A stretch of DNA of 64,000 bases from Multifurca ochricompacta (taxonomy: Eukaryota; Basidiomycota; Agaricomycetes; Russulales; Russulaceae). The notes beneath the pieces are model-generated. The model was given only the letters and a program-made list of their open reading frames with translations, made no database searches and was not told the DNA's origin. Below, piece by piece: positions 44,406-54,638 of this stretch; the first letter of the stretch is position 1; every line of letters starts with the position of its first letter. A program made the translations under genes and the position numbers. The DNA lies in the NCBI GenBank assembly GCA_022496185.1, contig WTXG01000028.1, positions 62,001 to 126,000 of the forward strand. Reading direction: 5' to 3'.

Positions 44406-45103
44406 TGTTGAGCCGGTAACGGATCAGAGTTGGCTGGACCAGATCAGAGGTGACTGGAGTTGCCAGTACAAGACAGAGTTAAGTGGACATTGTAATATAC
44501 CTACTGACATTCCACTTGTTTGTTATGATTACTTATGATTAAGATACAATCCTTCATGACCATAGCACAGCACACTCTTTACAGTATTTAAGGACATTAT
44601 TTCTGTGTTGTACACTTCAGTTTTGACCATTCACAACTGAAGTGAGTATTTACTAGTGATGTGCCTGGCCTGGCTCAGAGAAGCTAAAAGCCAAAGCCAC
44701 TGGCTCAGGCCGTGGCTTTCAACAGCACATACAAGTGCAATAGCAATTGTCAAAATCAGTAGAAATCTGATCACAAAGTGGTTGATTTGGGTCACGTGAT
44801 CATGTTTATTGTGGCATTTCAAACTTTTTCTTCAATATAGCTTTGGAATACATAACACACTAAGTCATATTTGGATTAGCTGAACTATAACTACTAGTTA
44901 TATGTCATAAAATTTTCTCTACCAAAAGCCATGGCTTGGGCCAAGCCAGGCCAGGGCCAAGCCATCTGTGGCGGCTTTGGCTTGGCCCAGACTTTAGGAA
45001 AGCCAGAGCTGCCTCAGGCCAAGCCAAAGCTGCAGCTTTTGGGCCAAGCCGGGCTGGAACATCACTAGTATTTACTTAGATTATCTTTACCACATGTATA
45101 TAG
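44406..45103 (+). mobile_element. solo LTR, TGTTGAGCC family, 3'-truncated, with nested MITE
   Basis: It starts TGTTGAGCCGGTAACGG like the LTRs at 14,105 and 22,032. It is interrupted at 44,654-45,067 by a hAT-type MITE, resumes with TTAGATTATCTTTACC, and loses similarity at about 45,103. The last about 120 bp of the LTR are missing. Confidence 0.75.
44654..45067. mobile_element. hAT-type MITE (414 bp), TSD GTATTTAC
   Basis: Terminal inverted repeats are TAGTGATGTGCC and GGAACATCACTA. The 8-mer GTATTTAC is duplicated at 44,646-44,653 and 45,068-45,075, the length expected for hAT transposition. The interior is full of GGCTTGGCC-type words and palindromes and has no ORF, so it is non-autonomous. 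Its ends differ from the hAT element at 45,378. Confidence 0.85.
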
Positions 45104-45230
45104 TGTTCGCTACAGGTAGGCACAACCTGCTGGGTATGTGGTCAGGGTACATGCGGGTACGGGTCAGGGTCACATCTTCATACCCCTCATGTGACCCCTA
45201 CCTGCAGACACCCAACCCTTACCTGCCAGA
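45104..45230. other. short spacer, nothing recognised
   Basis: About 127 bp rich in GGGTACGGGTCAGGG-like words between the truncated LTR and the outer end of G3. Confidence 0.3.
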
Positions 45231-46477
45231 TGTTACGTCCGGTGTGAGACATTCCTGTTATGACCCTACTCTTTTTCCTGACCCTGCACACCATGCCTTA
45301 TTCCTTGCACCATCCTTGACTTTCCCCTTCTCTGGACCACTCCCTGATGCCCTTGGTATGCTGCCCTGGGACCTTACTAGGGTTTAAAGGTCCGGTTTGG
45401 TCCGGTTTTTTTCCTTTTTTGGCCATAACCGGAACCGGAACCGGTCTTGGTGAGTCTCATTTTGACCTTAACCTTAACCGAAACCTGCCAAAAATCACTA
45501 ACCAGTTAATATTGGTTAAATTCCGGTCTATGGACTGGTTAAAACCAGTCTCAATATGACCGGTTAAAACCGGTCTCGGGCGGTTCTGGTCCTGGTCTAG
45601 ACCGGTTTTTGCAGCTGCACAGAATGTGGAGATTGTGCATTTTTAAGACTTGAGGGAATCAGATACACTTAGCATTGCTTATACAAAAAGTATATTACTA
45701 TTACTACTATCCTACAAAGTTTCAGGTCAGATCATGTGTCCGATCTAAAATGAGACAAGAATCAGTTATGAAATCTATACAAACACGAAAAAACGCGAGA
45801 AAACGCAAAGTGACGCATTACCGGTTTTCGCACCACACCAAAAAAGACTCCCATACACAGCACTGTAACATTATTTCTCACTTTTACTTCACAAGGACTC
45901 CTAAATTTGTTGCATTGCACTCCTGTATGGACACTGGATGGGGCCTAACCCCCTTCCAGTGAGATGGAGACTAAGACATCGCTCCACACTCAGACTTAGT
46001 TGACCAGGGATAAGGTTACTTTCAGAACAGTCATAGTAGCATTAATATCAGAACCAAATTCTTGTACTTAATACAGGCTATTACAACTCTTAAAACCTGC
46101 AATTTGCCCCAGTAAGCCCAGCGATGCTAATTGCCTTGCTACCAAATCCTGCATTGCGCACGCGCCATGTTGCCCTAGTGTACCCAAACCTTGACTTGAC
46201 TTTCTGCTCCAGATGTTGCAAGGATTGAATCCTCTGTAGGGTGCCATTTGACGGATGTGATGGGCGCGCGATGTCATGTGAAGGATGCAACAGGTTTGAG
46301 ACCTGGTGCAGTGGTCCTGGTTGAAGCAAGCGTTAGTCACACAAAGCCAAGTCATGCCCTGTTACTCACCCATGCTTATTTATGCTTCACAAATCCCATA
46401 CCTTGATAGCAGCCCAGTCCATCGCAAAGCCCTCAGCACGTCTATGAGTATCGATGGTCTATCATGCGCCGGGAGTG

Positions 46478-47250
46478 TCGAGCGCATGCATGGGTGGACG
46501 CACCTCGGGAAGCTGTCCTCCATCCGGGTGGGAGTGTTGAGCGCATGCATGGGTGGACGCACCTCGGGAAGCCGTCCTCCATCCGGGTGGGAGTGTCGAG
46601 CACATGCATGGGTGGACGCACCTCGGGAATCCGTCCTCCATCCAGGTGTTGATTGACCTCTTGACCATCTTCCTCCGACACACTTGCAAGCCCAAGCCCA
46701 CCCTGTCCACGCTGACGTAGACCCCATGTTCAGGAGTGTCGAGTGCATGCATGGGTGGACGCACCTCGGGAAGCCGTCCTCCATCCAGGTGGGAGTGTCG
46801 AGCGCATGCATGGGTGGACGCACCTTGGGAATCCGTCCTCCATCCAGGTGTTGATTGACCTCTTGACCATCTTCCTCTGACGCACTTGCAAGCCCAAGCC
46901 CACCCTGTCCACGCTGACGTAGACCCCATGTTCGGGAGTGTCGAGCGCATGCATGGGTGGACGCACCTCGGGAAGCCGTCCTCCATCCAGGTGGGAGTGT
47001 CGAGCGCATGCATGGGTGGATGCACCTTGGGAATCCGTCCTCCATCCAGGTGGGAATGTCGAGTGCATGCATGGGTGGACGCACCTCGGGAATCCATCCT
47101 CCATCCAGGTGGGAGTGTCGAGTGCATGCATGGGTGGACGCACCTTGGGAATCCATCCTCCATCCAGGTGTTGATTGACCTCTTAATCGTCTTCCTCCGA
47201 TGCACTTGCAAGCCCAAGCCCACCCTGTCCACGCTGACATAGACCCCACA
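46478..47250. repeat. higher-order minisatellite (59-bp units with 85-bp spacers)
   Basis: Nine units of a 59-bp repeat containing GCATGCATGGGTGGACGCAC and CCGTCCTCCATCC are grouped 3+2+4. Each block is followed by an about 85-bp spacer (TTGATTGACCTCTTGACC..CACGCTGACGTAGACCCC). It is GC-rich relative to the surroundings and leaves long open frames on both strands, which I read as a by-product of the period, not genes. Located inside the hAT element upstream of the transposase. Confidence 0.9.
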
Positions 47251-48019
47251 TTCCTTGGTTGAAAGCGAAGTTGCAGTTTGTCCAGTCGATGAAGAGCCTG
47301 GCGCTGGGGTATTCGGCTGCTGTGTTGATGAGGTAGACTGTTTGGGAAAAGGGCTTGAGGTAGAGATGGTTGAAGAGGGCGGAGGTGAGGAGGAGGTTGG
47401 TCAATTTGACAGAGGTCGGCGGTGGTGCTGTCGAGCCGGTCTCAGCCCAGCTCGCGACATAATGGAGAACGGAGTCTTCTTTTCTTCCAGGTTGTAATCG
47501 TCATCATCGTCGTCATTGTCGTCATCGCTATCATCGTCATCGCTCTGACAATGTGGGCGACACCTACCAAAGCATAGTCAATGGTGAGACACGGACAGTG
47601 CACCTCCACCTTTTTGTGTTTTGTGCAGCTGCGTCATCTTGAAGACTGTCAGCTTCTTGTTCTTCACGGCATCGGCCTGCGTCTCTTCAGCTGACCTGGT
47701 GGTTGGGCTGGAGCAGGATTATTAGTGCTGATAATGGCTGTGACAAGACTGAAACATACAGATATGATAAGGTCGTCCATGTCACCTTTCCAGGTCTCAA
47801 CAAGTGCCCTGTCGAATTTATCGGTGTGTGTGAGACATATAGACCATGTTTGGAGTGGATGGTAGTAGTAATTTGAATGGCGACAAAATGAAAAAATGAA
47901 AAGTCCAAGTGACAAATGGTTACCAAGCACAAACAAACTACCAAACACCAAACACTGTCTGTCTTACGGTAATACACGGTAATACATCGATTCTTGTATC
48001 TACTAGCATAGCAACTAGG
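47251..48019. other. hAT internal non-coding region, promoter side of the transposase
   Basis: Contains a minus-strand 73-codon ORF and a run of TCATCGTCG triplets (about 47,497-47,545). A fragment of another element may be present at 47,255-47,450, but I could not identify it. Confidence 0.35.
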
Positions 48020-48228
48020 ATGAAATCTGCAATGAGATCCAAGCAAGCATCACAGTCTAAGGCACTCACAAAAAAGCAACAAGAGAAAAAGGTTCCAGGA
48101 GCTCGATCCAAACAGCCCATAGAGTTATCATCATCAGATGAATCAGATAAGGAGCGCACTCAAAAGCAACGGAAGCACTTGCAACAAGAAGTACAGGATG
48201 ATGACAGTGACATGGATGTCAATGTCCT

Positions 48229-48266
<38 letters not shown>

Positions 48267-51200
48267 CACATGGTGATCTGCAAAGCGAGAATGAGGTATG
48301 TAGCTTTGTGTTTGACTGGTGAATAATATTAATTAATGTATGCAAGGAGTCTGATGGAATGGATGAACGTCACAATATATCCATTCCTGCACAAGTCAAT
48401 ACACAAAAGGAAAAAACGAGAGACCTTCTACTTATATTCTCTGACAGAGTAAGGGTTCAATTCACTTTGAAAGATGGGGAGGTTAGCACAGTGCTGGGAC
48501 AATGGTGTAATCCATGCAGGTATGTTATTGATTTTCTAATTGTTAATGACATAAACTCACCTGTGATAAGAAATGATACAGAGTTCATTGCCATGGAGGG
48601 AAAGCGAAAGGCATTCCACACAGGCGGGAACTCCTCATGTCGCGCCCACATTCGAAAGCATTATGATCTGTATAAAACTCTATGTAAGGAAGCAAATATA
48701 ACTGAGCAGCACTGGGCAATCCCACGTTTGATCTGGAAAGAGATGGAAGAGTCACAGAAAGGAAAGAAGCCCGGCCCAAAGCAGAGAACGCTAGACTTCA
48801 TTGTCAAAGGTAGCACTCCAGTTTCATTTACACGCGAGAATCTACTGCATGCCGTGACTAAATTCATTGCTATTGATGATCAGGTGAGTATGTAGCCAAT
48901 CTGGTTTGACACTACTGAATATTGTGCATAGTCTCTGGCTGTGGCGAGCAAAACAGCATTCCAAAACTGTCTAGTTGCAATGAGGCCCCAAACCATTTCA
49001 TACGACCTTCCAACAACTAACGATGTTGTAAAGCACTTGCATAACGAGTTCGTCCAACGGTTGAGGGAACTGAAGGCAGATATTGAGGTGATTAACAGTT
49101 TGTTAGATAAGAGCAAGTTAGACTTACTGCCATTGCGTTACAGAAAGCCCCAGGCTTGATCTCTGCCACTGCAGATGGATGGACAGCCGACACAACCAAA
49201 GCGGGTTTTCTTGGGGTGACTGCGCACTGGATCGAGGTGGATGGTGAAAATGGAACATGCGCTCTGAAGTTATTGGGTTCCGAACGATATCAGGTGGACA
49301 TAGTGGAGAGAACTTGGGACGGTACTTTGTGGGTGTATGCGATCGTATTGGGATAATTAATGGCAAACGATCAAAGGTGAGCTGATATCTGAGTCAATTC
49401 AACACCTTATCTGATCATCTAACTAGCTCCTCACTGTCACCCTCGACAACGCGTCAAACAATACAAGCAAGTGTGAAACTATCAAAGCCATCCACAAGCA
49501 ACGCAAGCTGCCCATCTGGTCTGCAGATGAGAATCAGTTGCCGTAAGTACCTGCTTCCTCAACGTACTGTTATCATTAATGCTGCAAATCATCAGTTGCT
49601 TATCTCATGTCATCAATCTCGCAAACATTGACGTCATGGACCATATCACTAGGATCACAGCTGTAGAAACGGCCACTGCAATTTGGGAATATGACCCATC
49701 CCTGTCCAATAACCGTGTGCTTAATGGATCACTGGACGTTATCGCATCTATTCGAACCCTGGCAATCAATGTTTGTCCTTCATGCCATCTGTCTCCTGGT
49801 CAACACACTTCTAACATATCACATCAGATTCAGTCATCGGGGCAACACATTGAAGCCTTTGACAAGCTTCAGATCGAATGCGGCATTCCAAATCCCCTCA
49901 ACATTCCACTTCACAGCAATGTCAGATGGGGCACTGCTTATCATATGCTGAGTAGGTCTCACAAACTTCGCCAGGTACAGTGCATCATATTGCCATTACC
50001 CTTTCTCAACTAACTTACCCTCTTATATAGCCTATCAATCTTTTTGTTGCAAGTGCCGACCATCGCTATGGTCCTATCACCACCATTCGACGTGATGGCC
50101 AGGTTGTAAAACACATCCCGTGGTCTGCCTTCATGTTTACTGAACAAGACTGGGAACGTGTTATGAAAGCAGTGGAAATTATTGCGGTACATAATTGTAA
50201 CTGATCATTCTCATTGTTACTGATCTCCTCACTTGACAGGATTCTAATAGAATACAGCAATACTTCTCTGCTGAAAAGCGTCCGACCCTGTGGCAAGCAC
50301 TTCCTGCAATTGAAGAACTTCAGACAGCTTGGGAAGCAAAACGCGACAACCCTCAGTTCAAAAAATATCAAACTGCAATCAATGATGGACTGGAAAAGCT
50401 AAACAAGTATTACTCGCGGTTTGACAGGAAACCCGCATACATTTTGGCACTTGGTGAGTAGGATATGTTCAAATTATCTCTTAAGCTAATCTTCTCTATC
50501 TAGTATTGCATCCATACTTCAAACTTGCATACATCAAGCTCGCGTGGGGTGGTGCTGAAGAACAAGAAGCAGAACGTAGGGCTGGAAATCAGCACGCGAA
50601 GAATTGGCAAGATGAGGCGCGTCAGATACTTGAGAATACAGTATGTTATATACTTTCACACTGCTCTGCTCTACTGACATGTTTTGATATGATAGATGGA
50701 GCAATACTGGAAGAGTCGAAGAAAAGCGTCAACTCGCAAGCCAGCAGTGAATATTGAACTCCTAGAAAGCAATGACTCACTCCTGTCGGAATATGACTGC
50801 CATTGCCTAGCATTGATAGCTAGTCAGGACTTGAACCATGAATGGCAGGCAGAGTTAGAGCAATATCTCAAGGACTTGCCCTCTGATGTAACCAAGGACA
50901 CCGACATTGTCGAATGGTGGCAGGTATGTTATTCTATGATGTCCTATAAATCAGACATAAATACTGTTTACAGAACAACAGGCACACTTACCCCACTCTT
51001 TGACATATTGCTATTGATTACCTTGCTTGTCAGGCATCATCTGTCCCATGTGAACGCCTTTTCTCTGCTGGTGGTGAAATTGCCACAAAGTGCCGTGCTC
51101 AATTAGGTGCCACATGTTTTGAAGAGCTTCAAGTCATGAAATTTACCTGGAGGAATAATATTGGAGACCTTGCTGCTTGGAACTCAGCTCAGGTGGAAGA

Positions 51201-51303
51201 AGTATTTGACCACAAAATGAAGGAATTCGAAGATCTGTTGATTTTAGATAGGGAGCATCAGGAGTGGGAAACAGCCGCAGATGAGTTTGTAACATGTTTC
51301 TGA
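48020..51303 (+). pseudogene. hAT transposase, about 12 exons, one frameshift and one stop
   Basis: Start ATG 48,020. Exon 1 is basic and then carries a poly-Asp run (GAT repeats). Exons 2-3 carry a BED-type zinc finger (GQWCNPC..SSCRAHIRKHY). The DDE-type core follows: ISATADGWTADTTKAGFLG, LTVTLDNASNNTSKC, CLSHVINLANIDV, HSNVRWGTAYHML, and VLHPYFKLAYIKLAWG. The C-terminal hAT dimerisation domain is QASSVPCERLFSAGGEIATK, ending at TGA 51,301-51,303. Defects: the frame between VTAHWIEV and MRSEVIGFRTISGGHSGEN (about 49,235-49,260) is off by one, and a TGA at 51,001 interrupts the start of the dimerisation domain (YPTL-stop-HIAIDYL). Many 50-nt introns are intact, so loss is recent. Confidence 0.88.
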
Positions 51304-51349
51304 GTTAGGCATATATAATATATTTTGTTCTACAATCATTGCCACATAG

Positions 51350-51830
51350 TGTGACAGAATTCTCCCTGCGACGTTACTAATGACTTGACATCATGTTTCC
51401 TCGGTGTTTTGCTTACTGAGGGCCTAACCCCTCCTAATTCTCCTTAGTTCTAGCCTGATCTACTATTAGACATTATATCATAGTACTAGATGCTTCTACA
51501 TAATATGACATAGCTAGCTCCACATGTATTTAAAGACCAACTAGAGTAGAGAGACAGACTAAGTCTGTTCTCTTGTGTTCAATCAAAGGTGCTTCGGAAT
51601 CCTTGAGTCCTCCCAGTTAGAACCCCACTTGAACTCTCCAAGATGTGACTTGGAGAGCCTTCATCATCTTGAACTTGCTGCAGGACCGAGCGTCTCTGCC
51701 GTCGACTTCAAATCTCACACGCGTGCCCTATCGACTTTGAACTAGGCTTGATCCACTGTGACCTTTGAACCTTGACTGAACTTGTTTCCTCTTGTTCGAC
51801 GACGACACAGTTCTGCACCTAACTGTGACA
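51350..51830 (+). mobile_element. solo LTR inside the hAT element (481 bp), TSD CATAG
   Basis: It starts TGTGACAGAATTC and ends CACCTAACTGTGACA, flanked by CATAG at 51,345-51,349 and 51,831-51,835. It has TATTTAAAGACC as promoter-like element and the CTTGTGTTCAATC leader type. It is a different LTR family from the others here. Confidence 0.88.
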
Positions 51831-51899
51831 CATAGTAACAACAAATATGATCATACTAGCTGTCCCATGGAGATGACATTCAAGGAATCTATAGAGATG

Positions 51900-52480
51900 T
51901 GAAAAAACGCGAAAAAAAGCGAATTGATGCATCACCTTCCTAAATAGGAAGGTAGGCTTAACAATGCGCATGTGTGACTCGAAACATGTCTGTCCTGAGT
52001 GTTTAGGAGTCCTTAAGCACAAAGATTTGTAACTATGTCAAAAATATAGAGTGCTATAGTCATGAAGTCATAGTTTATTGAAGTCATAGGTGTTCCAGAT
52101 GCACATTTGAGCCATTAGAGCTGCCCTGAATGCGCGCGTTGTGGAACTGGCATGGTGCAGGCTTGTATTTAGATACTACAATACTACTAACTATCTCACC
52201 TTGTTAGATGCTTTCAATAGAGTGATAGCAACTACTTTATTATAGAAGCTATATACATTTGATGTGCTATATCAGCTATTAAATTAAATGAGCGGATGAT
52301 GTGATTTGATCTGAGATGTACTAATTAAATTATGCCGGACCGATTCTGGCATCTCTGTACTGATGACGTGCGTGCGTGCATTCTTAAGCCTACCTTCCTA
52401 GATAGGAAGGTAATGCACGGTCCGATCGGCGCGCCCCGCATTTTGCGTTTTTTTCACATTTTTTCGCATTTTTTTGCGTT
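51900..52480. repeat. inverted repeat within the hAT right end
   Basis: The block GATGCATCACCTTCCTAAAT..GGTAGGCTTAACAATGCGC (about 51,926-51,970) is inverted at about 52,378-52,427 (GCATTCTTAAGCCTACCTTCC..). Outer GTGAAAAAACGCG-type words are inverted too. Either a small nested MITE or a second-order palindrome of the hAT subterminal region. Confidence 0.6.
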
Positions 52481-53175
52481 TGCATAGATAACACAACTGA
52501 TTCTTGTCTCATTTAAGATCGGACACATGATCTGACTTGAAATTTTGTAGGATACTAGTTATATGAATATTATTTCTGTATAAGCAATTTTGAATGCATC
52601 TGATTGCCTCAAGTCTTAAAAATGCAAAAATGAATCAATATCCACATTCTGTGCAGTTTTCAACAGGCTTCTTTCATGTTATCTACATTATATGACAGCA
52701 TTATATTACAGCAAAGGCATTATGAATAAAATGACATAAAAAGACCGGTTAAGACTGGTTAAGACTGTGTTTTTATCGGTCTTTTGGGATGCTTGAAGAT
52801 GTAAGACTGGTTAACTACATGAAGTGAAAATGCCTTAACCGGGACCGTTTTTCGGTCTTTTTTCGGTTCAGTCCGGTTCGGTCCTGGTCTTTTTTCAGTT
52901 AAGTTAACTGAACCTTTAAACCCTAGACCTTACCCTGATGCCTGTGACCTGCTGCTCACAGGACCAACCTCCCTTGCCACCATTTACACCTAACCTGATG
53001 GTAGTTCTGCTGCTACACTGTTGGATGTACACCACCCTTCCTTGCTGCCTTGGCTTATGCCTTGGCCACTGCTCCTGACCCTGTCCCTGTGCTTGACACC
53101 CATAGGAACCCCTGACATTGTCCCTGCCAATCTGACCAGTCCAGACAACTAGATGACTTTGGCTTGTACTTGACC

Positions 53176-53280
53176 CTCTGCCAGTCATGTGACTCCTGGC
53201 CATGTGACCCTTGGCCATGTGATCCTTGACCATGTGATCCCTGACCATGTGACTTTGGACCATGTGATCCCTGACCCTGA
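53176..53280. repeat. short minisatellite CATGTGAYCCYTGRC (about 16 bp x 6)
   Basis: Six tandem variants of CATGTGATCCCTGAC / CATGTGACCCTTGGC in the solo LTR that hosts the hAT element. The minus strand reads DHMV/KDHMA repeats, not taken as coding. Confidence 0.7.
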
Positions 53281-54044
53281 TCACAACATCTTCATCTGAT
53301 CATTTACCCCTTTCTGATCACATGGCCCATCTGGCTTATCATTCGCTTCTCTGATTCCTGTGGGAGTATTCCCACATCCACCCTGACTCCTGTGGGACCT
53401 GTTATCTCCCCATTTACCCCTGACCCTGGTGGGAATCCTCCCACACTGATATGACTCCTGTGGGGCTGTCCCACATGATTATGCTTCTGATAAGGCTTAT
53501 CCTTATCATGGACTATATTTGACATCTTATCTGCTATTGGATGATAAGGACTCTGACCCTGTTCCTGATTAGCTACAAACCAGATCCCCATACAGTATAT
53601 AAGACCCTGTAGACAGTTTGTACAACCCTAGATTTGACCTCTTAGGCCTTCAGCCTAGAGATCTTAGACCCCAGAATACATCAGAGCCTTTTCCCTCCTT
53701 TTGCACCTTTGAGATTCCTACAGGGACCCCCATTGCCAGAGGCAATGGGTGTGTGCCCTCCCCTTTGACCCCTCTTTTTCACTCCCTTGTGCTTCAGTCT
53801 GTTTGATGTGCTTTTGGCACTGCAAGCTGAGCCTGATCCCCACTTAACAGCCCTAGGGGATTAGCTCCCTTTGGCTGACTCGTCCCGTCTCTCTCCGTGC
53901 TTGGTTATAGCACCAAACTCTATTCTACTCCAAAGCTTGACAGTAGCCTAGAGCCTAGCCTTATTGTGCTAGGCTCCCGGCTGAGGTAATGGATCCGCAC
54001 TGACCTGTGCACGTTGCACACGAAATGCCCGGCTGAGCATAACA

Positions 54045-54607
54045 GTTCCGCACGACTTGTGCGACAGCTTTGTACGTTCGTTCAGATAAGAGATCAATAG
54101 GACCTCTTGGAGTTCAGATGGATGAGTCAAAGTCAAAGGGGCTGCTCCCTAGTGACAATGTTGAGTAGAAAGTGCCAAAAGCACTGAGACAATTGAGTCA
54201 AAGGTTCCAAGGGAAGTCCAGAAGACAAACACCGATGTATTCAATAAGTTGAGTCTGAGGTCTACAATGTAGTTACAGCGGACTTATATATGTAATCGAA
54301 TGGGCATCTACGAGATAAGGAATCGGAGTCAAGTGGGCCCGAATATACGAAAGCGGATGGCATAAAGCCGGGCTTCTGATAGGGTATTAAGTAAGTGTCC
54401 GAACGTAAAGATAACAAGATAAGAGATAAAGGTCAATCATAGGCATACAGTATGTCAACAAGTCCAAAGCAAGTCATGGGGAGGGGAGTAAGGCACGTGA
54501 TGGGTCCCAGGATGGGGATGTGATCATGAAATGCAAGGTGGGCGGTGAGGATGGGTTGCTGTTGGGGAGGTGGAAGAAAATGGGGTTGCTCGGTAGGGAT
54601 TGTAACA
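54045..54607 (-). repeat. G3 3' LTR, main part
   Basis: On the minus strand it starts TGTTACAATCCCTACC at 54,607, after an intact polypurine tract (AGAAGAGGGGGTGA). The distal 20 nt are at 45,231-45,250 beyond the nested solo LTR. Confidence 0.8.
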
Positions 54608-54638
54608 TCACCCCCTCTTCTGGTTCTAGCAGACCCGG

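Larger units (their letters stand above)
45378..52925 (+). mobile_element. hAT transposon, 7.5 kb, TSD GACCTTAC
   Basis: The ends TAGGGTTTAAAGGT and ACCTTTAAACCCTA are perfect 14-bp inverted repeats, flanked by the 8-mer GACCTTAC at 45,370-45,377 and 52,926-52,933. About 450 bp of subterminal sequence is also inverted: GGTTAAAACCGGTC-type words, then AGACTTGAGG..ATCAGAT, then ATCATGTGTCCGATC..GAGACAAGAATCAGTT (45,735-45,775 against 52,495-52,535). The interior holds a transposase gene, a 59-bp minisatellite and a solo LTR. Confidence 0.92.
45256..54044 (+). mobile_element. solo LTR (about 1.2 kb once nested DNA is removed), TSD RTTCC
   Basis: It starts TGTTATGACCC at 45,256 and ends GAGCATAACA at 54,044. 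The flanks ATTCC (45,251-45,255) and GTTCC (54,045-54,049) are the target duplication with one mismatch, inside the G3 LTR. The hAT element occupies 45,378-52,925. The LTR interior carries a CAGTATATAAGACCC promoter near 53,592 and a CATGTGAYCC minisatellite. Confidence 0.7.

Noticed and set aside
46380..47249. 289-codon and 256-codon minus-strand ORFs rich in His/Cys/Arg
   Set aside because: They consist only of the 59-bp minisatellite and spacers read in frame; several frames on both strands are equally open, so this is a by-product of the repeat.
46478..47250. CRISPR-like array
   Set aside because: Regular repeats without unique spacers, in a eukaryotic transposon; a minisatellite explains it.
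53176..53284. DHMV/KDHMA repeat peptide on the minus strand
   Set aside because: Direct translation of the CATGTGAYCC minisatellite within an LTR.
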